NCBI RefSeq assembly: GCF_008974245.1
Contig: NZ_BBZI01000010.1
Coordinates: forward strand, 1-64,000
Source of the DNA: Streptomyces abyssomicinicus
GTDB lineage: Bacteria > Actinomycetota > Actinomycetes > Streptomycetales > Streptomycetaceae
DNA length: 64,000 nucleotides
Direction of reading: 5' to 3'
In this document: positions 33,797 to 41,846 of the stretch, piece by piece
How the letters are laid out: each line of letters opens with the position of its first letter
How positions within the stretch are numbered: position 1 is the stretch's first letter
Position numbers and translations under genes: made by a program
Notes under the pieces: model-generated
What the model was told of the DNA's origin: nothing
What the model saw: the letters and a program-made list of their open reading frames with translations, nothing else
The model's database searches: none

Positions 33797-33838
33797 CGTC
33801 ACTCCCGCTTCGTCACTCCCGCTTCGTCACTCCCGCTG
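33797..33838. repeat. triplicated 14-bp repeat carrying ribosome-binding sites
   Basis: Three tandem copies of CGTCACTCCCGCTT (33797-33810, 33811-33824, 33825-33838, the last with one change). On the minus strand each gives GCGGGAGTGACG, i.e. a GGGAG Shine-Dalgarno; the copy nearest the monooxygenase start is 7 bases from its GTG. Confidence 0.9.
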
Positions 33839-33873
33839 GCCGGGGGTCATCCGACTATGCGCCATGCGCGCCG

Positions 33874-34965
33874 TCACAACCAGCCGTTGCGCTTGAAACC
33901 CCGGTGGATGAAGAAGCAGGCGACCACGATCAGGCCGAGGGCATAGGCGTACCCGTACCGCCAGCCCAGCTCGGGCATGTGCTCGAAGTTCATCCCGTAG
34001 ACGCCGCACACCATGGTGGGGACGGCGATGATCGCCGCCCATGCGGTGATCTTCCGCATGTCCTCGTTCTGAGCGACCGTCACCTGGGCCAGATGCGCCT
34101 GCAGCACGGAGTCCAGCAGGGCGTCGAAGGCGGTGATCTGCTCGGTGACCCGCGCCAGATGGTCGGCCACGTCGCGGAAGTAGGCCCGTATCTCCTCGGT
34201 GACCGGCGCCGCCGGATCGGCCGCCAGCCGGGCCAGCGGCTGCGCGAGCGGAACGGCCGCCCGCTTGAACTCCAGGAGTTCGCGTTTGAGCTGGTAGATC
34301 CGGCCGGGGTCGGCGGTGCGGTTGTCGGGGGAGAAGACCTGGGTCTCGACGGCCTCCATGTCGTCCTGGAGGGCCGCCGCCACCGTGAGGTACTCGTCGA
34401 CGACATGGTCGGCGACCGCGTGCAGCACCGCCGAGGGGCCCTCGGCCAACTGCCTCGGGACCGACTCGAGTTCCTCACGCAGCGGGCCCAGGGAGCCGTG
34501 GCTGCCGTGGCGGACGGTGACCACGAAGCGGGGGCCGGTGAAGACCATGATCTCGCCGGTGTCCACGACCTCGCTGGTGGCGGTCAGTTCGGCGTGCTCG
34601 ACGAAGGTGACGGTCTTGAACACCGAGAACAGGACGTCGCCGTACTGCTCCACCTTGGGCCGCTGATGGGCGTTGACCGCGTCCTCCACCGCCAGCGGGT
34701 GGAGCCCGAACAACTCGGCGACGTCGGCGAACTGCTCGGCGGTGGGCTCGTGCAGGCCCAGCCAGACGAAGCCGTCGCGGTGCCTGCGCGCGAGGCGGAC
34801 CGCCTCGTCGACGCTGCCGGGACCGTCCTGCCGGACGCCGTCGCGGTAGACGACGCAGTTCACCACCGTGGAACCGAGGGGCGAACGCGCGGGGTGGTTG
34901 AGGTCCACCCGCCGGCTGCGCCGCGCCAGCCGCGCCACCTTGCGCAGGTTGCCGACCATGGACAT
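33874..34965 (-). CDS. corA: CorA-family magnesium/cobalt transporter
   Basis: A 363-residue divalent cation channel. The signature YGMNFEHMPEL is at about residues 323-333, between two C-terminal helices (ITAWAAIIAVPTMVCGV and YAYALGLIVVACFFIH), and the long cytoplasmic helical funnel precedes it. CorA forms pentamers that import Mg2+ and can pass Co2+ and Ni2+. Start ATG at 34965 is chosen; its ribosome site is weak (GGAG 12 bases away), and an ATG two codons later is possible. The long upstream frame to 35115 crosses the divergent sulfonate-operon leader and is not coding. Confidence 0.93.
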   Translation of the reverse strand: MSMVGNLRKVARLARRSRRVDLNHPARSPLGSTVVNCVVYRDGVRQDGPGSVDEAVRLARRHRDGFVWLGLHEPTAEQFADVAELFGLHPLAVEDAVNAHQRPKVEQYGDVLFSVFKTVTFVEHAELTATSEVVDTGEIMVFTGPRFVVTVRHGSHGSLGPLREELESVPRQLAEGPSAVLHAVADHVVDEYLTVAAALQDDMEAVETQVFSPDNRTADPGRIYQLKRELLEFKRAAVPLAQPLARLAADPAAPVTEEIRAYFRDVADHLARVTEQITAFDALLDSVLQAHLAQVTVAQNEDMRKITAWAAIIAVPTMVCGVYGMNFEHMPELGWRYGYAYALGLIVVACFFIHRGFKRNGWL

Positions 34966-35059
34966 GTGGGGGCACGCTCCTTCGCCCGACTCGGCCTGTA
35001 CGGCTGCCCATTGTGCCTGCTGACGCGGCCGGCGCGGCGTCTCGCATGGCGGCCACGCG

Positions 35060-35089
35060 TTGACGTCCGTGAAACCGCCGTGTTTGCAT
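35060..35089 (+). promoter_or_regulatory. promoter of the sulfonate operon, probably leaderless
   Basis: TTGACG (35060-35065), an 18-base spacer and TTGCAT (35084-35089). Seven bases further on is the A of the leader-peptide ATG at 35096, so the transcript probably starts at that codon with no 5' leader. Confidence 0.6.
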
Positions 35090-35095
35090 CGATGC

Positions 35096-35173
35096 ATGCC
35101 GCGACCGATGCTCACCTGCCGCCGCTGCGTCGACCTGGTCCGTGTCGCCGCAGCGCTCTGTCGCGTGGCCTGA
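35096..35173 (+). CDS. Cys-containing putative leader peptide of the ssu operon
   Basis: A 25-residue peptide, MPRPMLTCRRCVDLVRVAAA then LCRVA. It matches the actinobacterial putative leader peptide pattern (a basic start, C/R-H/C-VDL-R-V, a final LC) found upstream of sulfur-assimilation genes. Three cysteines allow ribosome stalling when Cys-tRNA is short, as shown for Cys-rich leader ORFs in mycobacteria. An ACCGGT hairpin with a 6-base loop follows at once (35175-35192) and more GC-rich inverted repeats lie before ssuE. Attenuation of ssuE-ssuD by cysteine is the likely role; this is inference from pattern and position. Confidence 0.7.
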   Translation: MPRPMLTCRRCVDLVRVAAALCRVA

Positions 35174-35549
35174 CACCGGTTTCCCCACCGGTCGCTCCTT
35201 CCTCTCCGCCGCTCCGGCGGGCCCCGGCACCGCCGCCGAGCGGTGACCCCACGGCCACCGGAGGGTAGCCGGGCCGCCGCCGGCCCGGTCGAGGCACGCG
35301 GGTCCCGATCCCGCCCGCCGCCCTGCCGCCCTGCCGCGCGTCACGGTGAGGACAGGTCCCTTCTTCTCCCCGTCCCGGGGCTCTGCCGACCCACGTCCGG
35401 TCCGAGCCGTCCCGTCCGGTCCCTGCCGGTCCGTCCGGTCCGTGCCGCCGCTGCGCCCGCCCGGCGAGCAGTGCGCGGGACCACGCGGCGGAGCCGTGCT
35501 CGCCGACCCGTCCTGAAGACCACCGCCCCACTCCCAGGAGGCACACCTC
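35174..35549 (+). promoter_or_regulatory. leader region between the Cys peptide and ssuE
   Basis: 376 bp without a gene. It begins with the hairpin ACCGGT-TTCCCC-ACCGGT and contains further inverted repeats (CCGCCGCTCCGGCGG near 35208, GCCGGGCCGCCGCCGGCCC near 35268). These could form alternative terminator and anti-terminator structures. GGAGG stands before the ssuE ATG. Confidence 0.45.
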
Positions 35550-36116
35550 ATGGCCACCATCCTCTCCCTCTCCGGCAGCCCGTCCCCGACCTCCCGCACC
35601 GCGCGCCTGCTGCGCCACCTCGACGCCCGGCTCGCCGGCCAGGGCCACCGGGTGGTCCCCCTGGACGTCCGCACCCTGCCCGCCGAGGCTCTGCTGGGCG
35701 CCGACTTCACGCATCCCGCGATCGTCTCCGCCACCTCCCTGGTGGCCGAGGCGGACGGCGTGGTGATCGGCACCCCCGTCTACAAGGCGGCCTACTCGGG
35801 TCTGCTGAAGTCGTTCCTGGACCTGCTTCCGCAGTACGCGCTGACGGACAAGACGGTGCTGCCCCTGGCCACCGGCGGGTCTACCGCACACGTGCTCGCC
35901 ATCGACTACGCGCTCCGTCCGGTGCTGAGCTCCATGGGCGCCGGCCACATCGTGCAGGGCTGGTTCACCCTCGACAAGGACATCACCGTGGCCGAGGACG
36001 GCACGGTGACCGTCGCCGAGCACACCGCCAGGGCGCTGGAGGGAGTGGTCGACCAGTTCTCCGCCGCCCTCGAGGACCGCACCCGCCGCACGGTCGTGCG
36101 CGCGGTCGCCGCATGA
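35550..36116 (+). CDS. ssuE: NADPH-dependent FMN reductase
   Basis: A 188-residue flavodoxin-like reductase that makes FMNH2 for the sulfonate monooxygenase. The FMN phosphate loop SLSGSPSPTSRTARLL is at the N-terminus, then GTPVYKAAYSGLLKSFLDLL (the flavin-binding helix with the pi-helix-type TPVYKASYSG motif) and the ATGGSTAHVLAIDYALRPVL segment typical of SsuE/MsuE. Downstream come a small coupled ORF and ssuD. Expression probably depends on the Cys leader peptide upstream. Confidence 0.94.
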   Translation: MATILSLSGSPSPTSRTARLLRHLDARLAGQGHRVVPLDVRTLPAEALLGADFTHPAIVSATSLVAEADGVVIGTPVYKAAYSGLLKSFLDLLPQYALTDKTVLPLATGGSTAHVLAIDYALRPVLSSMGAGHIVQGWFTLDKDITVAEDGTVTVAEHTARALEGVVDQFSAALEDRTRRTVVRAVAA

Positions 36117-36271
36117 GCGAAGGGCGTCCCGTCCGCCGCACGGGCGCGGGGCGTCCCGGCCCGGAGGCGGCCTTCACCGGGGCGCCCGTCACGGGCGCGC
36201 ACGTCACCCTCCCCGTGTCCGCCGCCCGTTCCGTGTCCACCGCACCCACCGAAAGGCGAACCCTCCGGTGA
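36113..36271 (+). CDS. small ORF bridging ssuE and ssuD
   Basis: A 52-residue frame whose ATG overlaps the ssuE stop (ATGA) and whose TGA overlaps the ssuD GTG (GTGA). It therefore tiles the 150-bp gap exactly. The product (MSEGRPVRRTGAGRPGPEAA and after) is basic, Pro/Ala/Thr-rich and matches no family I know. Its likely value is to carry ribosomes from ssuE to ssuD, but a shortened relic of a former gene is also possible. Confidence 0.4.
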   Translation: MSEGRPVRRTGAGRPGPEAAFTGAPVTGAHVTLPVSAARSVSTAPTERRTLR

Positions 36272-37425
36272 ACCTCACCTTCCACTGGTTCCTGCCCACC
36301 AGCGGCGACAGCCGCCATGTCGTCGGCGGCGGCCACGGTGTCCGCCCCGGCGCGGCCGGAGGCGACCGGCCGCCCACCGTCGGCTACCTCTCCCAGATCG
36401 CCCGCGCGGCCGAGGACCTCGGCTTCACCGGCGCGCTCACCCCCACCGGCGCCTGGTGCGAGGACGCCTGGCTGACCACCGCCATGGTGAGTCAGCGCAC
36501 CGAGCGGCTGAAGTTCCTGGTCGCCTTCCGGCCCGACGCGGTCTCACCCACCCTCGCCGCCCAGATGGCCTCCACCTATCAGCGGCACACCGGCGGACGG
36601 CTGCTGATCAACGTGGTGACCGGCGGTGAGAGCCGGGAACAGCGCGCCTACGGCGACTTCCTGGACAAGGACGGGCGCTACGAACGCACCGACGAGTTCC
36701 TGGACATCGTCCGCGGGCTCTGGGCGGGGGAGCGGGTCACCCGGACCGGGAAGCACCTGCGGGTGGAGGAGGCCGAGCTGAACCGGCTGCCCGGGACGGT
36801 GCCGCCCGTCTACTTCGGCGGATCCTCGCCGCTCGCCCTGGAGGTCGCCGCACGGCACGTCGACGTCTACCTCACCTGGGGCGAACCGCCCGCCGCGGTC
36901 GCCGACAAGATCGCCCGGGTCCGCGCGCTCGCCGAGGCGCGGGGCCGCCGGGTCCGGTTCGGCATCCGGCTGCACGTCATCACCCGCGACACCTCGGAAC
37001 TGGCCTGGGCCGAGGCGCGCAGGCTGCTGGAGGGGTTCGCCCCGGAGACGGTCCGGGCGGTGCAGGAGGGGCTCGCCCGCAGCGAGTCGGAAGGGCAGCG
37101 CCGCATGCTGGAACTGCACGGCGGCGGCACCGACGGCCTGGAGATCCACCCGAACCTCTGGGCCGGCATCGGCCTGGTCCGCGGCGGCGCCGGCACCGCG
37201 CTGGTGGGCAGCCACGAGGAGGTCGCCGACCGGATCGAGGAGTACCACGCCCTCGGCGTCGAGGAGTTCGTCCTCTCCGGATACCCGCACCTGGAGGAGG
37301 CCTACTGGTTCGGCGAGGGCGTCCTGCCCCGTCTCGCCTCCCGCGGACTGTGGACGCACCCGGCCGGCGACGTGACCGCCGGGCGGCCGGCCCTGGAGAT
37401 CCCCTTCGCGGGGGCCGCCCGCTGA
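36268..37425 (+). CDS. ssuD: FMNH2-dependent alkanesulfonate monooxygenase
   Basis: A 385-residue luciferase-like (TIM-barrel) monooxygenase that cleaves C-S bonds of alkanesulfonates, giving sulfite and aldehyde. Family marks are MNLTFHWFLPTSGDSRHVVG at the N-terminus, QMASTYQRHTGGRLLINVVTGG, and TVPPVYFGGSSPLALEVAARHVD. It needs FMNH2 from SsuE, encoded just upstream. No ssuABC transporter genes lie next to it, so uptake must be encoded elsewhere. The GTG start overlaps the bridging small ORF. The C-terminal 20 residues are unusually extended compared with the E. coli enzyme. Confidence 0.95.
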   Translation: MNLTFHWFLPTSGDSRHVVGGGHGVRPGAAGGDRPPTVGYLSQIARAAEDLGFTGALTPTGAWCEDAWLTTAMVSQRTERLKFLVAFRPDAVSPTLAAQMASTYQRHTGGRLLINVVTGGESREQRAYGDFLDKDGRYERTDEFLDIVRGLWAGERVTRTGKHLRVEEAELNRLPGTVPPVYFGGSSPLALEVAARHVDVYLTWGEPPAAVADKIARVRALAEARGRRVRFGIRLHVITRDTSELAWAEARRLLEGFAPETVRAVQEGLARSESEGQRRMLELHGGGTDGLEIHPNLWAGIGLVRGGAGTALVGSHEEVADRIEEYHALGVEEFVLSGYPHLEEAYWFGEGVLPRLASRGLWTHPAGDVTAGRPALEIPFAGAAR

Positions 37426-37563
37426 CCCCACGGCGGCCCGCCCGCCGAACATCCCGGCGGCCCGCCGGACCGACACCCCGGCGGCCGCCACCGGACGCGC
37501 CGGTGCGCCGGGCGGGGACCTCCTCCCGCCCGGCGCACCGGGAACCGTGGTGCCGTCCGGCGA

Positions 37564-39804
37564 CTACCCCTGGTCCGCCGCGAACGACGCCATCCAGGCG
37601 AGGGCCGCGTTCCAGTTGATCGTCAGCTCGTTGGTGGACCACGACTGGATGTCGTCCACGTAGCAGAACTGACCCGTGCAGCCCCGCAGCAGGCTCTGCG
37701 CCACCGGGTCCTGGATGCTGGAGTTCGGGCCACCGGAGAGCGTGCCCGCCGGCGGGTTGGGCAGGCTCGGCTCCAGCTGGTGGGCGTACCACCGGCTGTG
37801 CTGGTTCACCGAGGTGACGTCGCCGTAGCCGGTCACGTACGAGATGTTCAGCGCGTTGCGGCCCAGGATGTAGTCCAGGCTCTGCAGCGCCCCGTCCCGG
37901 TACCGCCGGTCACCGGTCAGGTCGTAGGCGGTGGCGATCACATGGGCGTTGTTGAGGATCTGGGCGTTGGAGCCCCAGTCGTAGACGTTGTCCTTCGGGG
38001 CGTACGGCATGCCGTAGGGGTGCTCGCGCAGGGTGGTCAGGTACTTCTCGGCGCCCTTGACCACGGACGCGCGCACGGACCGCAGGCCGGGGAGCCGGTT
38101 CGGCACGGTGGCCAGGTCCAGCCGGCCGGCCGCCGCGGTGCGCTGCCAGTCGAAACCGAGCGGGTTCCAGATGTCCGCCGTGTGGACGGGGGACTTGAGG
38201 ATGAACCGCTCGAACTCGGCGTCACCCGTGGTCAGGTAGAGCTGCGCGGCCGCCCAGTAGAACTCGTCGGAGGCGTCGGTGTCCGGGTAGGCGCCGCCGC
38301 CGATGCCGTCGTCGGGGTCCGGCAGGACGTCCGGGTGGGCGAGGGCGGCCCGCCAGGCGGTGCGGGCGGAGTCCAGGGCCTTCTGCGCGAACGCCCGGTC
38401 GTACGGCTTGTAGAGGCGGGCCGCCTGCGCCGCGGTGGCCGCCAGGTTCAGGGTGGCCGTGGTGGTCGGCGGGTGCAGCTCACGCTTCTTCGGGTCGAGG
38501 TGCGGCAGCAGCGGCAGCCCGGTCCACTCCGAGTCGTGGATCTTGTGGTGCGCCATGCCGGCCAGCGGCTGCCCGTCCGGCACCTGCATCTTCAGCAGGA
38601 AATCCAGCTCCCAGCGCGCCTCGTCCAGGACGTCCGGCACCCTGTTGCCGGACTCGGGGACGCGCAGGGTCCCGTCGCGCAGGGCGCCCGGGCTGCCGGT
38701 CGGCGCGTACAGCGAGCGCTCGTAGGTGCGCAGCAGCTCCCAGGTGGAGATGCCGCCGTTGACGACGTACTTGCCGTGGTCGCCGGCGTCGTACCAGCCG
38801 CCGGTGACGTCCAGGGAGTAGTCGCACACGTCCGGCTGGCAGGGCACGGCGGTGTCGCCCTGGTTGGGCGCCTCGCCGACGTGGCCCGCCGGGCGTCCGT
38901 AGCCCGGGCGCAGGTCGTCGCGGATCTCCTGGCCGCTGCGCTGGGTGTAGTAGAACTTGAGGGAGTCCAGCCGGAGCCGCTCGTAGGCCTCGGCGGAGAT
39001 GTCGAAGGGGCGGCTGGTCTCGCCGTCGGCGACCAGTACGAAGCCCTTGCCGGCGCCGCGGTAGGAGCCGAAGTCCACCGAGTGGACGTTCTGCCCCGAG
39101 GAGGTGTCGGTGCCGCGCGGCACGGTCCTGCCGCGGGCCACCGTGGTGCCGTCGGCCTTCCGCAGCTCCCACGGCAGAGCGCCGGCCGCCTCGGTGACCA
39201 GCGTCGCGTTCTTCGGCCCCCTGGGCAGGTAGGCGACCTGGTTCACCCGGACCCGCGGCCCGGTGTCCGGCTCGTACTGCTCGGGCGGCACGCCTCCGAC
39301 GAGCGAGATGTCGTCCAGGCACATCCGCCACGCGTCGGCGCTGCCGCCGGCCTGGAAGGCGACCTGGGCCTGCGACGTGTCGGCCGGGGCGGTGAAGGTG
39401 TACGTGTAGGCGTTGCCCGAGACGCTCAGCTGCGGGCTGACCTCGAAGTAGGTGTCGTACGGATCCACGGCCAGTCCCACCACGGCCCGTACCACGTGGT
39501 CGGCCGGGGTGCCGGTGGCCGAGAAGGACAGCCGGTAGGTCTGGCCCGCCTGGAGGGTCAGGTCGTTGTGGCCGACGATGGCGTCCCAGCGGTTGGCGGT
39601 GCCGCCGGGTATCGCGGCACACAGCTCACCGTCCTCGAGGGCGGTGGTGACCCCCGCGCTGCTCCACCAGGGATCGGTGGAGGAGTCGAAGGTGCCGTTC
39701 CTGATCAGCTCGACCTCGTCGGCGCCCGCCGGGCCGGCGGGCAGGGCCAGGGCGGCCGCCAACAGGGCCGTCACACCGAGCAAGGTGGTTCTGCGTCGTT
39801 TCAC
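37564..39804 (-). CDS. secreted glycoside hydrolase family 9 endoglucanase with N-terminal CBM
   Basis: A 746-residue exported cellulase. Signal peptide residues 1-28 (ending AGPAGA-D), a CBM4/9-type beta-sandwich about 30-175 (LIRNGTFDSSTDPWWSS to CLDDISLVGG), the GH9 N-terminal Ig-like domain about 182-275 (VRVNQVAYLPRGPKNATL), and the (alpha/alpha)6 catalytic domain to the end. DVTGGWYDAGDHGKYV carries the catalytic base Asp, and NELTINWNAALAWM near the C-terminus the acid Glu. It cleaves beta-1,4-glucans outside the cell. A perfect CebR box lies 54 bp upstream of the GTG start, so it should be induced by cello-oligosaccharides. Confidence 0.95.
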   Translation of the reverse strand: MKRRRTTLLGVTALLAAALALPAGPAGADEVELIRNGTFDSSTDPWWSSAGVTTALEDGELCAAIPGGTANRWDAIVGHNDLTLQAGQTYRLSFSATGTPADHVVRAVVGLAVDPYDTYFEVSPQLSVSGNAYTYTFTAPADTSQAQVAFQAGGSADAWRMCLDDISLVGGVPPEQYEPDTGPRVRVNQVAYLPRGPKNATLVTEAAGALPWELRKADGTTVARGRTVPRGTDTSSGQNVHSVDFGSYRGAGKGFVLVADGETSRPFDISAEAYERLRLDSLKFYYTQRSGQEIRDDLRPGYGRPAGHVGEAPNQGDTAVPCQPDVCDYSLDVTGGWYDAGDHGKYVVNGGISTWELLRTYERSLYAPTGSPGALRDGTLRVPESGNRVPDVLDEARWELDFLLKMQVPDGQPLAGMAHHKIHDSEWTGLPLLPHLDPKKRELHPPTTTATLNLAATAAQAARLYKPYDRAFAQKALDSARTAWRAALAHPDVLPDPDDGIGGGAYPDTDASDEFYWAAAQLYLTTGDAEFERFILKSPVHTADIWNPLGFDWQRTAAAGRLDLATVPNRLPGLRSVRASVVKGAEKYLTTLREHPYGMPYAPKDNVYDWGSNAQILNNAHVIATAYDLTGDRRYRDGALQSLDYILGRNALNISYVTGYGDVTSVNQHSRWYAHQLEPSLPNPPAGTLSGGPNSSIQDPVAQSLLRGCTGQFCYVDDIQSWSTNELTINWNAALAWMASFAADQG

Positions 39805-39857
39805 GTCCGGGGCTCCTCGGTCGCGGTGCGGGTGGTCACGGGTGTGCCCAACCGGAG

Positions 39858-39871
39858 TGGGAGCGCTCCCA
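39858..39871. promoter_or_regulatory. CebR operator
   Basis: TGGGAGCGCTCCCA, the exact palindromic CebR box of Streptomyces cellulose-use genes, 54 bp upstream of the GH9 start. CebR bound here would block transcription until cellobiose or cellotriose is present. Confidence 0.92.
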
Positions 39872-40089
39872 ACGCCGGTAGCCGGTCATGGTCATGCACG
39901 ATCTGACCCAGCGTCAATGGGGCGGACGTGACGGATGTTCGCCGCGGTCCGAAACGCGTCGTGAGGGCCCTGGAAGTTAACGGCGGGAACGGGGAGGCCG
40001 GCGGCCCGGGGCCCGCCCGCGCGGGTGGCGCGCGGGCAGGCCCGGCCCCGACGACGGCCCGCGCGGGCCGCGGAGGGCGCGGCCCGGAC

Positions 40090-40512
40090 TCAGGCGATCG
40101 ACGCGGAGACGATCGCGGCCACCGCCAGGTTGCAGGAGGCGGTCACCCACACGGCGGGGTGCGGCTCGGGCTCCACCAGGGTGGCGCCCAGCTTGCCCGG
40201 GGTGACCAGGTCCACCACCAGGAAGGCCACGGCCATCATCACCAGCCCCAGCAGGCCGAAGACCGCGGTCGACACCAGGCCCTTGCCGAAGTCGTCGTAG
40301 GTGGTCCAGATCGACGTGAAGACGATTCCGCCTATGCCCAGGAGGGCCGAGCTGAGCAGCACGGCGGCGTTGCGGTTGCGCTGCTGCCAGATCTGCTGTC
40401 CCAGCTTGCCCGGCGTCAGCGCGTCGATCAGGAAGATGCCGAGGATCAGCAGGACCACGCCCAGGGCGCCGTAGGCGGTGGCCCGGCCGAGGCCGTCGAG
40501 GATGTCGTTCAT
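40090..40512 (-). CDS. DUF350 membrane protein
   Basis: A 140-residue protein with four helices and two copies of the DUF350 unit (LGIFLIDALTPGKLGQQIW and VAFLVVDLVTPGKLGATLV), i.e. an internal duplication with a conserved D-x2-TPGKLG turn in each. DUF350 proteins are often found with genes for membrane stress or polyamine-like AdoMet decarboxylase clusters; their action is unknown. The ATG at 40512 has GGAG 9 bases upstream and is preferred to one twelve codons earlier. Confidence 0.88.
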   Translation of the reverse strand: MNDILDGLGRATAYGALGVVLLILGIFLIDALTPGKLGQQIWQQRNRNAAVLLSSALLGIGGIVFTSIWTTYDDFGKGLVSTAVFGLLGLVMMAVAFLVVDLVTPGKLGATLVEPEPHPAVWVTASCNLAVAAIVSASIA

Positions 40513-40682
40513 GGAGGTCGGCTCCAGGGGTGAATGATCAGCGGTCAAGGAGAGGCAAAATCTAGCGCAGATGTTCGGCCATGGGTCCGGGAAGAGTGCG
40601 GTCCGGTCTGGTCATCCGATGTTCGCCGGGTCTTTGCCGTGGCGTCCGCCGCCGTGCACCCGCCCCCTTGTACGGTCCGGCC

Positions 40683-40970
40683 ATGCCGACCGACCCCTCG
40701 GTGATCCGGCTCATGGCCGTGCTCGCCGTCCTCGTGACCGCGCCGCTCTCGCTGGCGCTGGGCCTGCGCGCCCTGGAGCTGGCCGGGCTGCTGCGCGGCG
40801 CCCGGGCGCAGGTCGCGCCGGTCGTCCGGCTCGCCCCCGGCCGGGGCCGGGGCCGGGAGCGGCTCCGCGGGGACGGCCTTCGCGGGATCGCCGGCTGCGT
40901 CCTCGGGGCACTCGCCCTGGCGGCCTGCGCCGCGCTGGCCGCGGTGGCGGCGGTACGCGGGCAGGCGTGA
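40683..40970 (+). CDS. small two-helix membrane protein
   Basis: A 95-residue protein with helices at residues about 9-32 (LMAVLAVLVTAPLSLALGLR) and 68-90 (IAGCVLGALALAACAALAAV), joined by a strongly basic Gly/Arg linker (APGRGRGRERLRGD). Third-position bias is good. No family recognised. It converges on the SLOG-fold gene, with 12 bp between the stops. Confidence 0.6.
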   Translation: MPTDPSVIRLMAVLAVLVTAPLSLALGLRALELAGLLRGARAQVAPVVRLAPGRGRGRERLRGDGLRGIAGCVLGALALAACAALAAVAAVRGQA

Positions 40971-40982
40971 GCGGAGGGCGCG

Positions 40983-41456
40983 TCAGCGGGTCGCGCCCTC
41001 GGGCCACAGGACGGTGACGGGGACTCGGACGCCCAGCGCGTAGGCGACCGTGTCGGCGGTGCCGCCGTGGCCGCGGGCGGGGAGTCCGTCCCAGACGGCG
41101 AGCAGTTCGTCGCTCAGCCCGACCAGGATCTCGCCCGCCGCCTGCCGGGCCTGGGGCGTCATCGAGGGCATCCCCGTCGTGTGCACGGCACGCGCCTGCT
41201 TGAGCAGGTCGTCGTAGTCGCCCAGGTGCTCCGAGGGCAGGGTGCCGCGGAAGTCGGCGGCGGGGACGACGATCTCCAGGGCCGCACCCGCGTCGAGGGC
41301 GAGCCTGGCCAGCGCGCTCTCCGGCCCGTCGCCGGCGCAGGTGACCACCGTCAGGGTTCGCGGGTCGTGACGCCGCAGTCGTCCGGTGAGCGCCTCCTGG
41401 GCCTGGGAGACGATCTGGTGGCTCAGGCCGCGGTGCCCGGTGATACCCACGCGCAT
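40983..41456 (-). CDS. SLOG-superfamily (Rossmannoid) protein
   Basis: A 157-residue single-domain protein. MRVGITGHRGLS at the N-terminus and the later PAADFRGTL and AVWDGLPARGHGGTADTVAY segments are the nucleotide-loop pattern of SLOG/DprA-Rossmann proteins, which bind or hydrolyse nucleotide-like ligands (TRPM-associated SLOG, DprA and LOG are relatives). The phrase VWDG-x-PARG-x-GGT-x-D is the characteristic ligand site. No toxin or effector gene is adjacent, so it is not clearly part of a defence system. Substrate unknown. Confidence 0.75.
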   Translation of the reverse strand: MRVGITGHRGLSHQIVSQAQEALTGRLRRHDPRTLTVVTCAGDGPESALARLALDAGAALEIVVPAADFRGTLPSEHLGDYDDLLKQARAVHTTGMPSMTPQARQAAGEILVGLSDELLAVWDGLPARGHGGTADTVAYALGVRVPVTVLWPEGATR

Positions 41457-41846
41457 GGTGCGATTCCTCTACACGAACGAAAGGGGAACGTGATGTCGAA
41501 CGCCCGCACCATAGCGCCGAGTCGGCCGGCGGGAACCCCGCTGTCCGGGAATCGCCGGGGGACACCGCGCGGTACCGGACCGGCTCCGCCGCCCGCTCGC
41601 CCCCGCCGGAGGACCTCACCCCCCGGTGCCCCACGCCGCCTTCCGCGGTCCGCGGGGCGGCTCCCCGCCCTCCGCCGCGGTGGCCGGACGCCTGTCGACG
41701 GGCCCCGGACGCCTGTCGAGGAGTCCGCCGGACGCCTGTCGACGGCCGCCGGACGCCGGTTCCGGGCCCCGGGATTGACACCGAACGCCAGGCGGTCGAG
41801 TCTGCCGGTCGGCAACGGAGCCACCGGACAGAGGGGTTGGGGAACG
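41457..41846. other. intergenic region with GC-rich repeats
   Basis: 390 bp before the SGNH hydrolase. A long frame continuing the hydrolase upstream to 41067 is Pro/Arg-rich and lacks codon bias, so it is not taken as protein. The region contains the repeat at 41684-41759 and should hold the promoter of the hydrolase. Confidence 0.5.
41684..41759. repeat. imperfect tandem repeat, unit CCGGACGCCTGTCGACGG
   Basis: Copies begin at 41684, 41705 and 41728, with a partial fourth at 41749, spaced 21-23 bp. Non-coding, about 90-160 bp upstream of the SGNH hydrolase start. Confidence 0.8.

Noticed and set aside
41492..41846. N-terminal extension of the SGNH hydrolase from an ATG at 41492
   Set aside because: The extension is Pro/Arg-rich, contains tandem repeats and lacks codon bias; MGKSRRRALSG at 41847 is a proper signal peptide with a ribosome site.
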